Part shown: positions 56,274 through 64,000 of the stretch, piece after piece
Layout of the letters: every line of letters begins with the position of its first letter
How positions within the stretch are numbered: the first letter of the stretch is position 1
Source of the DNA: Mahella australiensis 50-1 BON
Lineage (GTDB): Bacteria > Bacillota > Clostridia > Mahellales > Mahellaceae
Direction of reading: 5' to 3'
Length of the DNA: 64,000 nt
Assembly: GCF_000213255.1 (NCBI RefSeq)
Contig: NC_015520.1
Coordinates: forward strand, 2,190,001-2,254,000
The notes under the pieces: model-generated
What the model was told of the DNA's origin: nothing
Databases searched by the model: none
Seen by the model: only the letters and a program-made list of their open reading frames with translations
Program-made: the position numbers and the translations under genes

Positions 56274-57179
56274 TTATAATCTTATCTCGCCTCTGGACTC
56301 TTTGTCCTGTCTTTCTTTAGCCTCCCGCAGTTCCTCATCCCACGTAAGATGCCTATACTCTTCAGCCTGAGGGTCTTTGGCAAACCAATCTATAAAGTCC
56401 TCCCACATGGACACTGTCCATGGAGCATCGATCTGAGCCGTAGTATAGCGTTTCTCCGCTAACCTTATAAATCCCCATACATCTCTTATATGGGATTTTT
56501 CAGCTCCTACTACACATTCTTCAGCTAAATGCGGCGGTATAAACAGCACGCCCGAATGCGTACCCAGCACCACATCCCCCGGCAAGCATATAGCCTTGCC
56601 TATACGGCATGGGCCGTTGAATCCGACCAGCGTTACGTCACCTATACCTGTAGGATCATTGCCTCGATAATACGTTTTTATGGAATCGATGCCCATTATC
56701 TGTTCCACATCGCGCACCCCGCCCCATATAACCGAACCTCCGCGTTTCGTCCTGGCTGCTATCGCTGTGGAGAGGTTACCGCCTACAAATGTCCCCTGAT
56801 ATATCTTATCGAATAGATCTACTACTACTACATCATCTTCCACCAATGAATCGATTACCCATTGATTGAAGAAACCCCGACGGCCTTCTTGTTCGTAACC
56901 GTAATTCAATAAAGTTTCATGTAAGTCAGGACGGTAGGGCACCATAACAGCCGTTACCGCTCTTCCTACCAGAACCTTATCCTCATTTATCACCTTAAAA
57001 TCGCCTTCAAATTGATAGCGATATCCTTTACCCCACAACGGACCCCATGCTTCCTCCAGCGTTATCTTTCGCATCCGGCGCAGTATGTCATCGGGCACTT
57101 TGGGCCTGCCATCAGCAAACCTCTCGCCTTTCCACAGCGGTGTTATCTGCACTATATCATCATAATAATCGAATTTCAT
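56274..57179 (-). CDS. RraA-like protein (possible 2-keto acid aldolase)
   Basis: The 301-residue protein has an RraA/HMG-aldolase core in its second half (about 90-235). GGNLSTAIAARTKRGGSVIW followed by GGVRDVEQI gives the family's R-D pair, and GDVVLGTHSGVLFIPPHLAE is the last conserved block. Members of this fold cleave oxaloacetate-like or 4-hydroxy-2-keto acids with a divalent metal. The N-terminal about 80 and C-terminal about 60 residues exceed the usual RraA length. ATG at 57179 has GGAGG upstream. It follows the enolase-superfamily gene by 11 bp, consistent with acting on its keto-acid product. Confidence 0.82.
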   Translation of the reverse strand: MKFDYYDDIVQITPLWKGERFADGRPKVPDDILRRMRKITLEEAWGPLWGKGYRYQFEGDFKVINEDKVLVGRAVTAVMVPYRPDLHETLLNYGYEQEGRRGFFNQWVIDSLVEDDVVVVDLFDKIYQGTFVGGNLSTAIAARTKRGGSVIWGGVRDVEQIMGIDSIKTYYRGNDPTGIGDVTLVGFNGPCRIGKAICLPGDVVLGTHSGVLFIPPHLAEECVVGAEKSHIRDVWGFIRLAEKRYTTAQIDAPWTVSMWEDFIDWFAKDPQAEEYRHLTWDEELREAKERQDKESRGEIRL

Positions 57180-57190
57180 GATATCTCCTC

Positions 57191-58549
57191 CTAACTCCAC
57201 AGTCTATCATAAGACCATTCGTCGTCCCATTGCTCCGTAGATTCCCATAAGCCGGGAAAATCCGGATGGACATGTTCGGCCAGTACCTCGTCGTTAAGGG
57301 ATTCTATACCCAGCCCCGGAGCATCAAGTACCTTTATATATCCTTTGTCCACTATCGGCTTGGGTAAACCGTTGACCATATCATCCCACCACGGAACATC
57401 AGCCGAGTGGTATTCCAGTGCCAGGAAGTTCTCGGTGGCGGCGACGCTGTGAACGGCCGCCATACACGCTATGGGGCTTTCAGCCATATGTACAGCCATG
57501 GCTATGCCGTGTTCCTGAGCCATATCACCTATCTTCTTGTTTTCTAAAATACCGCCCGATGATAATATATCGGGATGTATAACCGATAGGGCATTGGTTT
57601 CTAAAAGCGGTTTAAAACCTTCTTTGAGGTATATATCCTCGCCGGTGCATATAGGCACAGCAGTGGCTCTGGAAAGCCTCACATATTGTTCGGTCAACTG
57701 CCACGGTATAAGATCTTCCAACCATGCAAGATTATATTTCTCCAGTCTGCGAGCTAATTTTATGCAGTCTTCCACGCATATATGCCCCACATGATCGATG
57801 GCCAGAGGCACTTCATATCCTATGATCGAACGCACCTCGCTAACGTATTGTTCCAGCATATCGAAACCCTTCTCGGTTATATGTATGCCGGTAAAAGGAT
57901 GCGCTACATTCAGTATATCATACCAGCGGTTTCTGCAATATCTAAATTCTTCCTTGCATGAAGCTTTTGACATGGCATCGGCTCTAGCCTTCATTTCTTC
58001 TAAAAAGCCTAAGGGAGCTGATATTGTACCGGGTTCATGTATGATCTGATTGAGTCCTAAATCCATCTTAAGAAATGTAAATCCTCTCTCCATACGCTTC
58101 TTCAATGCATGGCCCATAGCAGTACCCGTATCACGACCGCTTATGTCAGTATCGCAGTATATCCGTATCTTGTCGCGGAATTTACCGCCCAACATTTGAT
58201 AAACAGGTACGCCGTATGCTTTGCCGGCCAAATCCCAAAGCGCTACCTCAATGCCACATACGCCGCCGGCCTGGCGTGACACCCCCCCGAATTGCTTTAT
58301 ACGTCGGAATAGTTTGTCCACCTCACATGGGTTTTCATCCAATAGCCTGCTCTTCAGCATAAGAGCATATGTCTTGCTGGCCCCGTCGCGTACCTCTCCA
58401 TATCCTACCAGCCCTTGATTGGTGTAAATTTTCATGAGGGTGCAGTGCATAGGCGCTCCTGCCACGTCTACAAACCTCATATCGGTGATCTTCAGATCGG
58501 ACGGCTTAGAATATGTGTTCACGTGTTCTAATGCTTGACTATAATCCAC
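57191..58549 (-). CDS. Enolase-superfamily sugar-acid dehydratase or racemase
   Basis: The 452-residue protein has the mandelate racemase/muconate lactonising layout: a capping domain (about 1-130) and a barrel. Likely metal ligands are in LAIDHVGH (Asp), LAWLEDLIPW (Glu) and ICTGEDIYL (Glu); a candidate base is the His of AVHMAESP. It is about 80 residues longer than DgoD, with insertions at about 165-215 and at the C-terminus. It is only distantly related to the dgoD product in this window. A role as a sugar-acid dehydratase fits its neighbours; the substrate is unknown. Confidence 0.87.
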   Translation of the reverse strand: MDYSQALEHVNTYSKPSDLKITDMRFVDVAGAPMHCTLMKIYTNQGLVGYGEVRDGASKTYALMLKSRLLDENPCEVDKLFRRIKQFGGVSRQAGGVCGIEVALWDLAGKAYGVPVYQMLGGKFRDKIRIYCDTDISGRDTGTAMGHALKKRMERGFTFLKMDLGLNQIIHEPGTISAPLGFLEEMKARADAMSKASCKEEFRYCRNRWYDILNVAHPFTGIHITEKGFDMLEQYVSEVRSIIGYEVPLAIDHVGHICVEDCIKLARRLEKYNLAWLEDLIPWQLTEQYVRLSRATAVPICTGEDIYLKEGFKPLLETNALSVIHPDILSSGGILENKKIGDMAQEHGIAMAVHMAESPIACMAAVHSVAATENFLALEYHSADVPWWDDMVNGLPKPIVDKGYIKVLDAPGLGIESLNDEVLAEHVHPDFPGLWESTEQWDDEWSYDRLWS

Positions 58550-58614
58550 CTTTTATACCCCCTATGTTTTTATTTTATTGTAGCCATTATAACATGATAA
58601 ATGCTATAGTACAA

Positions 58615-59469
58615 TCATGCTTTTATAGCACCTGCTGTTATGCCTGATATAAAATATTGATTTGTAAATATATATACTAATATAATCGGAATAAGCGATA
58701 TTGTAGTACCCGCCAGCATTATATTCCATGCCGCAGCACCATCCTTGGTATTTTGCAACGCTACCACGCCAACTGTCAATGTCCTTATCTTCTCGTTAGA
58801 CATCGTAAATACCAAAGGCATCATGTAATCGTTCCACGTGGCTTTGAATGTAAGGAGCGCTATTGTGGCCAAAATAGGCTTTGACAGGGGAATTATTATC
58901 CTCCAATATATACCGAAAAAGCCGCAGCCGTCTATAGTAGCAGCTTCATCCAGTTCTTTCGGCAAGCTCCTAACATATCCCATGAACAGATATACGTTTG
59001 TCACGTTGACTCCAAAAACATAAACGATTATCAGGCCCCATAAACTTTTATTAGCACCGATAAGTTTTGTTACTTGCAAAATCGGGTATAACGTAATACT
59101 GCCCGTAGATATAAACATCGTTGCCAAAAAACTTCCAAGCAATAATTTTTTGCCTGGAAAATCCGCTCTATCAAACACATATCCCGCCATAGAGTTCAGG
59201 AAGAGGATGCCCACAACGGATATAGCAGTAACAAATATACTGTTCCACGTATACCGGGCAAAATTAGCCAATTCCCAAGCTTCTTTAAAATTTTCAAAAC
59301 GCCACTCTTTAGGAAGCAACCTGCTGCCGCCAGCAACAAATTCCGCATTTGGCTTAAAAGAACCGAAGATAGCGTACACTATTGGAAATAAAGCAATTAT
59401 AAGTACTATAATCAAAAATGCATAGAGCAGTAATAAACCCGCGGTGCTGATCCTCATTTTTTTCGTCAT
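58615..59469 (-). CDS. Carbohydrate ABC transporter permease (MalG type)
   Basis: The 284-residue protein has six helices and the EAA loop DEAATIDGCGFFGIYWRIII followed by PLS. It ends QYFISGITAGAIKA, usual for the family. It follows its partner permease by 16 bp and precedes the enolase-superfamily gene by 65 bp. Confidence 0.92.
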   Translation of the reverse strand: MTKKMRISTAGLLLLYAFLIIVLIIALFPIVYAIFGSFKPNAEFVAGGSRLLPKEWRFENFKEAWELANFARYTWNSIFVTAISVVGILFLNSMAGYVFDRADFPGKKLLLGSFLATMFISTGSITLYPILQVTKLIGANKSLWGLIIVYVFGVNVTNVYLFMGYVRSLPKELDEAATIDGCGFFGIYWRIIIPLSKPILATIALLTFKATWNDYMMPLVFTMSNEKIRTLTVGVVALQNTKDGAAAWNIMLAGTTISLIPIILVYIFTNQYFISGITAGAIKA

Positions 59470-59485
59470 GATAACTATCCCCCCA

Positions 59486-60409
59486 TCAATAGTTCTCTTC
59501 TAATTTTCTTGACATCCACAAATAAACCGCTGTAACTGCCCCTATTATTATTGTAGCTACCAAGCCCATACTGCTCGCGTAACCGAGTTGCGGTTGTGCG
59601 GTGGTGCTCATATTATCCACGAAGAAATAACGGAATATATATGTCATCATAACCTCGGTATCATGCCCTGGCCCGCCGTTGGTCAAAACCTTAAATAAAT
59701 CAAATGTCTTCAAACTGCCTATTATAGCCAGCATCAAAATTATTTGTAGCATTCGCCCTAACATGGGTATTGTAAGGTGAATAAATTGCTGTACAGGCGT
59801 AGCCCCGTCTATGTCTGCGCTTTCATAAATCTCATCCGGTATACTCTGCAGACCTGCAAGGAAAAGAATCATATTCAATCCAAAGTTCTGCCAGATAGAA
59901 ACTATCATGCATACTATCATAGCCAAACTGCCCTGCCCTAACCAATCTATCGGTTCACTTATAATGCCTATGCTTTGGAGTATACCATTCAATATACCCT
60001 GATACGGAGAGAAAATAAAATAAAATACAAGGCTCATTACAGCCGTACTAGTAACATTAGGCAAAAAATATACCGTTCTGAAAAGGTTGCGCCCCTTAAG
60101 GTTGTTATTTAGAATCACCGCTAATATCAAGGCCAAAGGAATTTCAACCAACAACTTTGCCGTGGAAAAATAAAATGTATTACCCACTGCTTTCCACCAT
60201 ACAGTATCTCTGGTGAACAGCCTTACGAAATTATCCATTCCAACAAACACAGGCGGCGTATAACCGTTATATTTGTAAAAAGCCAACCTTAAAACCCATA
60301 ACTGAGGATAAAGAACGAATGCTATAAAGCCTACTATGGTTGGAAGCAACATAATATAAGCCACTCTGTTCTGCTTTATCCTTTTTCCCAATGAATTCCT
60401 TTTATCCAT
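59486..60409 (-). CDS. Carbohydrate ABC transporter permease (UgpA/MalF type)
   Basis: The 307-residue protein has six helices and the EAA loop YESADIDGATPVQQFIHLTI followed by PML. ATG at 60409 has AGGGGG 7 bases before it; the six-codon upstream extension has no ribosome site. Confidence 0.92.
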   Translation of the reverse strand: MDKRNSLGKRIKQNRVAYIMLLPTIVGFIAFVLYPQLWVLRLAFYKYNGYTPPVFVGMDNFVRLFTRDTVWWKAVGNTFYFSTAKLLVEIPLALILAVILNNNLKGRNLFRTVYFLPNVTSTAVMSLVFYFIFSPYQGILNGILQSIGIISEPIDWLGQGSLAMIVCMIVSIWQNFGLNMILFLAGLQSIPDEIYESADIDGATPVQQFIHLTIPMLGRMLQIILMLAIIGSLKTFDLFKVLTNGGPGHDTEVMMTYIFRYFFVDNMSTTAQPQLGYASSMGLVATIIIGAVTAVYLWMSRKLEENY

Positions 60410-60447
60410 AGTAATCCCCCTATCCATAAAGAATAATGCTAGAAATT

Positions 60448-60481
60448 CATTTATGGGGTTGACTATACAACCCCATAAATG
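60448..60481 (-). terminator. Stem-loop between binding-protein and permease genes (53534-61904 operon)
   Basis: CATTTATGGGGTTG (60448-60461) pairs perfectly with 60468-60481 around 6 bases. On the minus strand it is followed by AATTTC, too weak for a full terminator. It begins 14 bp after the binding-protein stop. Confidence 0.65.
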
Positions 60482-60494
60482 GACGATTATAAAT

Positions 60495-61904
60495 CTATTT
60501 ACCTGTTGGATTCATGGGATCAAAATTTTCTATTTTATACACCTCAGGATCAAATTTGCCTTCATCTATAGCGGCTTGAACAGCCCTATTCATCCTCTCG
60601 TCAAGGTCTTGAAGTGCTTTATCTATATCCACTTTGCCAGCCATTATGGTGTTGAACACCGTGCCTCTATCATCACCCTCTACCGTTATTCCTGGCGGCT
60701 CCGGCGGGTATAGTGCGTCCATAGATGTATCAGCAAAATCCTTAAATCCTTTTAATGTCGGTGGATTCTTAGAGTTCGCAGCTATTTCCGGTCTTAGGGG
60801 TACACCTTTACCCTCTTCATAATATCTTGTAAGGGACTCGTCACTTATAAGGAATTCAAACAACTTCATAGCCTCTTTTTTAACCTTCGATTTACTATTT
60901 ATAAAGAGATATGTTCCGCCGCTAAATTCGCCCTTCCCTTTTGCCACTCCGTCCGGCGTAGGCAAAGGAGCAACTCCCCAATCTATCTTAGCCGGAAATT
61001 GATCGTTAAATACACCCACATCCCATGAAGCAGCTGTCATCATGCCTATATTACCCTCCGAAAATTGGGCTCTGGCAGGATCATTCTTCAACTGTAAACC
61101 TCCCGGGAATAAGCTACCGTCTTTTTGCATCCGCAGGTATAGTTCCAATATGGGTTTTTCTACTTTATAATTATACTGTAAATTTTTATAGTCAAAATAT
61201 TGCCAGCCGGCCACTTTAGCCAACTGATCGGCGTATTGCCACCATATCCAGGTTTCGGCGGTAGGCAAACAAAAACCATACTTAGGCGGGTCTTGTGTTT
61301 TGCCATATTCAGTTATTTTCTTAGCATAATCGATTACTTCTTGATATGTTTTGGGAGGTTTTTCTGGATCAAGGCCGGCAGCTTTGAAAAGATCTTTGTT
61401 GTAAACCAAGCGGAAGTTATTGCCCACATGTGGAAGGCTATATATTTTACCGTCTATCATATTTATACCTTCCACAAAATATTGTTCATTTTTAGCTTTT
61501 ACTTCTGGGCTCATCAGATCATCCAGCGGTTCGTAACGCCCCATGTCCACCATATCCTTAAGCGGAGGCCCCCCCGTATGAATATCAGGTGCTTGATCGT
61601 TCTGATATGCCAAATTCAGCACATTAGTATAGTCATCGGTATGAACGGTCATCTCAACTTCTATATTGGGGTTTTGATCCATAAACTGATTTATAAGATC
61701 TTGTATAACCTCCATGTCGTGTCGCTGATGGGTCCAATAAACAACCTTTGTCTTACCTGCGGTTGCTCCGCCGTTCGATCCAGAATCGGCTGCTTCCTTA
61801 TCATCCGTATCGCTCCCATTGTCAGTAGTAGTACAGGCAACAAACAGCGACGCAGTAATAAATACTACGAGCATCAGACTTATTAACTTTATCCATTTAC
61901 TCAA
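60495..61904 (-). CDS. Sugar ABC transporter substrate-binding lipoprotein
   Basis: The 469-residue protein has a lipoprotein signal (SLFVAC, Cys24), an Asp/Ser/Gly linker, and a family-1 sugar-binding fold (KVVYWTHQRHDMEVIQDLIN). The start is TTG at 61904 because AAAGGAGG lies 9 bases before it; ATG/GTG codons upstream lack a site and would lengthen the signal sequence. It is the first gene of the long operon that runs through sugar-acid enzymes to the YesN-type regulator. Confidence 0.92.
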   Translation of the reverse strand: MSKWIKLISLMLVVFITASLFVACTTTDNGSDTDDKEAADSGSNGGATAGKTKVVYWTHQRHDMEVIQDLINQFMDQNPNIEVEMTVHTDDYTNVLNLAYQNDQAPDIHTGGPPLKDMVDMGRYEPLDDLMSPEVKAKNEQYFVEGINMIDGKIYSLPHVGNNFRLVYNKDLFKAAGLDPEKPPKTYQEVIDYAKKITEYGKTQDPPKYGFCLPTAETWIWWQYADQLAKVAGWQYFDYKNLQYNYKVEKPILELYLRMQKDGSLFPGGLQLKNDPARAQFSEGNIGMMTAASWDVGVFNDQFPAKIDWGVAPLPTPDGVAKGKGEFSGGTYLFINSKSKVKKEAMKLFEFLISDESLTRYYEEGKGVPLRPEIAANSKNPPTLKGFKDFADTSMDALYPPEPPGITVEGDDRGTVFNTIMAGKVDIDKALQDLDERMNRAVQAAIDEGKFDPEVYKIENFDPMNPTGK

Positions 61905-62236
61905 TTTAGTTCTCCTCCTTTTGTGTGTAAACACCCGGACAACATTACCGTTCTAATTGCCAATGCCGATTATAATATAAGGTCTTTATTCTCACCCCCA
62001 ACATTCGGAAACTACGAAGTAATCCAATATAGTAACATCAAGCCTCTTATAATTTACAGCATTCTTACCACCCCCTTTTATAGCCGTATCAATTCTTCTG
62101 TATTACTCCATCATCTTTACGTTTAACATTATGCGATGTTCTGATACTATCTTTTTAGAGCTCCACACTGAATTTTTTGATCTTATAATAGATATGTTTA
62201 TAACCTAATTTCTACATCAAATTAACTTATATTCAT

Positions 62237-62265
62237 ATACTATCATAACCGTTACACATAGTCAA
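62237..62265 (-). promoter_or_regulatory. Likely promoter of the 61904-50902 gene run
   Basis: TTGACT (62265-62260), 17 bp, TAGTAT (62242-62237). The leader is about 330 bases, unusually long; the rest of 61905-62291 holds no gene and no clear stem-loop. The ATCATTGAC around -35 is shared with the two 48-bp-repeat promoters. Confidence 0.55.
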
Positions 62266-62291
62266 TGATGATTTTAAACTTTGCCCGAAAA

Positions 62292-63287
62292 TCAATATCT
62301 TTGTAAAAGCTCCAACATTTTCTTATCAAGTTTATGCCCTCTGTAATCAACATACTCTACATCATCGCGTTCACTGTCAAGTATACCGAATCCCCCCTTT
62401 AAGTTCCACAACGCATAACCGATATTGTACCCTTTAAGTATATCCAATACATCTTCCATCCAACGAAGCACAACATCATGGGGAGTTTTGTTGAAGCAAC
62501 CACCTTCACCGCAGTGTACGCCCATATTAAAATTCTCTGCCATAGCCGCCCATGCCCCGTAATGCTTTTCTAACCGTTCACGGTCCCACAGACCATCTTC
62601 CGCATAACCTCCGGGCCATTTAGGATATGGAAAGCTTTGTTGGCGATCCACCCAAGACGCTCTGTAGTGCGTTACACCAGACGGAATGTAGGCTCGACAG
62701 CTCTGGGCTACGTTTTCTTTAGCCAGGTCACCTAAGTCCGGCATGGGAACATTGCCATACTGCAGACCATCCAGAAGTATAAGCCTGTCAGGATCTATTT
62801 CATGTATAGCCGATATAGTTGGCCTCATAACAGCAGCATGCTCGCCGGGACCAACTCTGGATGGCTCATTAACCAGATTAAAACTGACTTCTGACGAAGG
62901 TATGCCTTTATAACGTTTGGCGAATGTGGTCCAATGTAGTTTAAACGCTTCCAATGCTTCTTTATCATGCCAAAGAACAAACGGCTCCACCCTATCCCCG
63001 GCCACAGAATAGCCAGGTGCACGGTGAAAGCTAATATTGACATGTATGCCGTACTTTTGTCCCCAACGAACCGCCTGATCTACCGCATCCAATTTATTTT
63101 CATTAACAGAAAACGGATCATCATTGTCGATCCAAAAAGTATAATTCAAAGGCAAACGAACGAAGTCGAAACCCAAATCAGAAACAATTTGAAAATCTTC
63201 TTCCTCAAAGTATCCCGGCGAATTCATCACAAACATACCAAGGAGATTGAAACCTCTCCAACGAGGGAGTACTTTTTGCTTATACAT
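62292..63287 (-). CDS. GH5-family glycoside hydrolase
   Basis: The 331-residue protein starts MYKQKVLPRWRGFNLLGMFV and has a GH5 barrel. The acid/base is E141 (FNLVNEPS), the nucleophile E261 (HCGEGGCF), and FVRLPLNYTFW holds the conserved Arg. No signal peptide is present, so it is likely cytoplasmic and acts on imported beta-glucan or mannan oligosaccharides. ATG at 63287 follows an AAGGAAAG site; a GTG three codons upstream is possible. It lies after a binding-protein gene on the same strand, with which it may be co-transcribed. Confidence 0.88.
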   Translation of the reverse strand: MYKQKVLPRWRGFNLLGMFVMNSPGYFEEEDFQIVSDLGFDFVRLPLNYTFWIDNDDPFSVNENKLDAVDQAVRWGQKYGIHVNISFHRAPGYSVAGDRVEPFVLWHDKEALEAFKLHWTTFAKRYKGIPSSEVSFNLVNEPSRVGPGEHAAVMRPTISAIHEIDPDRLILLDGLQYGNVPMPDLGDLAKENVAQSCRAYIPSGVTHYRASWVDRQQSFPYPKWPGGYAEDGLWDRERLEKHYGAWAAMAENFNMGVHCGEGGCFNKTPHDVVLRWMEDVLDILKGYNIGYALWNLKGGFGILDSERDDVEYVDYRGHKLDKKMLELLQRY

Positions 63288-63316
63288 ACCATTCACACTT
63301 TCCTTTCTTAAATATG

Positions 63317-63364
63317 GGCGAGAACAGAATATTTGCAGCAAAGACAAATTATCCGATTCTCGCC
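63317..63364 (-). terminator. Inverted repeat between binding-protein and GH5 genes
   Basis: GGCGAGAA (63317-63324) pairs with TTCTCGCC (63357-63364) across 32 bases. The loop is long and no T-run follows, so read-through into the GH5 gene is likely. Confidence 0.35.
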
Positions 63365-63389
63365 GTTAGTATCTTTGCCAGCAGTCAGC

Positions 63390-64000
63390 TTATTTTAATT
63401 TGGCATTGAGCTCATCGATCACAGGTTGCATCTTAGGAATCATCTCTTTAACATAGTTATTCCACGCCGTGGTTACATCATCCTTTGAAGCAATAACTTC
63501 TTTCATTTTTGCAGTTACGTCCGATGCAAAAGAACCCCATTGCATAAATTGCGGACCATCAAAAGTATTTAAATCCCAATTCAATGGATGCACGTGATAA
63601 TCAGGAGATGTCTGCATAAATTGATGTATAGCTTCAAACGCCTCAAAACCCTCTTTGCGGTCCGTCTCGGTAGGCGCTCTTAAAAGGCCGGGAGGCGTAT
63701 ATTCATTGAACGCCATATCTACATACGGACTTTTATAAGAGCCATCCGGATTTTTAGGCCACAAGATTTCCATAGTACCATCAGCCTTATCCTTATAGTC
63801 TTTACCCGGTATACCAGCTACCCTAAATCTACGTCCTTCTTCAGTTAATAGCCAATTCCACATATCAAGTATACGATCAAGTTTCTCATCGTCCACTTTG
63901 TGGCTGATATTAGCAACAGTCCAATAATCCTCCGTCTGCGTAAGCCAAAAAGATTTGTTATCTTTTGGACTAAATACTACCATAGGGGCTATCTGATCAG
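63390..64000 (-). CDS. LplA-type extracellular solute-binding protein, C-terminal part
   Basis: About 203 C-terminal residues are visible; the frame stays open to the right edge. The TQTEDYWTVANISHKVDDEK block, LDMWNWLLTEEGRRF and the C-terminal helical region are typical of the large LplA-type binding proteins. Its permease genes are not on this side, because the next gene downstream is a GH5 enzyme; they may lie upstream, beyond the window. Confidence 0.85.
   Translation of the reverse strand, partial: DQIAPMVVFSPKDNKSFWLTQTEDYWTVANISHKVDDEKLDRILDMWNWLLTEEGRRFRVAGIPGKDYKDKADGTMEILWPKNPDGSYKSPYVDMAFNEYTPPGLLRAPTETDRKEGFEAFEAIHQFMQTSPDYHVHPLNWDLNTFDGPQFMQWGSFASDVTAKMKEVIASKDDVTTAWNNYVKEMIPKMQPVIDELNAKLK

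Noticed and set aside
61200-61886. 228-codon open frame on the plus strand
   Set aside because: Antisense to the binding-protein gene; the hydrophobic peptide is a by-product of the opposite strand.
1-64000. tRNA or rRNA genes, CRISPR arrays, known riboswitches, CcpA cre sites
   Set aside because: None could be recognised by eye; no site matched the cre consensus well enough to list, and no repeat-spacer pattern was seen. A covariance-model scan could still find one.

Overview
The window reads as chromosome of a spore-forming, anaerobic, strongly saccharolytic Firmicute (Clostridia-like). Five spore genes (an alpha/beta-type small acid-soluble protein, YpeB, SleB, a Spo0E-like phosphatase, SpoIIR) show endospore formation. 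Rubrerythrin plus superoxide reductase show an anaerobe's oxygen defence, and IspE shows the MEP isoprenoid route. The gene style (lplABC-type sugar ABC operons, YesMN-type and membrane AraC-type regulators, GH3/5/42/43/120) recalls moderately thermophilic Clostridia such as Mahella or Thermoanaerobacterium; that placement is inference. No rRNA, tRNA, CRISPR array, transposase, integrase or phage gene was seen.

Layout. 1-2000 (minus): nagB, a Gfo/Idh/MocA oxidoreductase and the first codons of a probable sugar-phosphate isomerase. 2000-5065: an island-like stretch with a GH120 beta-xylosidase gene and a broken GH43 beta-xylosidase, bracketed by two near-identical palindromes. 5066-6071: superoxide reductase and rubrerythrin behind one strong promoter that overlaps a palindromic operator. 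6082-11578: GH42 beta-galactosidase, a second Gfo/Idh/MocA enzyme and a GH3 glycosidase. 11686-20246: a Dpp/Opp-type ABC operon, probably for oligosaccharides, whose binding-protein gene is frameshifted by a 17-bp tandem duplication, with a membrane-bound AraC-type regulator upstream. 20359-25304: sporulation and germination genes and an Orn/Lys/Arg decarboxylase. 25455-30537: a URO-D-family protein, ispE with a nucleotidyltransferase, and an ADP-ribosylglycohydrolase-like fusion. 30786-44486: a sugar ABC operon ending in D-galactonate dehydratase, a 1578-residue multidomain secreted glycosidase, a divergent AraC-type sensor-regulator, a cupin and an NAD-dependent sugar epimerase/dehydrogenase. 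44718-50655: an LplABC-type transporter and a YesM-type kinase. 50902-61904: a ten-gene run (binding protein, two permeases, enolase-superfamily enzyme, RraA-like protein, cellobiose-2-epimerase-like enzyme, two SDRs, YesN-type regulator, unassigned barrel protein). 62292-64000: a GH5 glycosidase and the end of another binding protein.

How the parts fit. Secreted and cytoplasmic glycosidases would break plant polysaccharide into oligosaccharides, at least five ABC systems would import them, and dehydrogenases, dehydratases and epimerases would carry unusual sugars or sugar acids into central metabolism. Each system has its own AraC-type or two-component regulator. The most notable signals are: the duplication that breaks the Dpp-type binding protein; a perfect 48-bp repeat that places the same promoter module before the 1578-residue glycosidase and before the adjacent transporter; the palindrome-bracketed GH120/GH43 segment; a ten-gene run that looks like a complete and possibly undescribed sugar-acid pathway, including an SDR that has lost its nucleotide-binding glycines; and stem-loops without U-tracts between binding-protein and first permease genes in all four complete ABC operons. 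All motif, promoter and stem positions were read by eye; no search or folding program was run.
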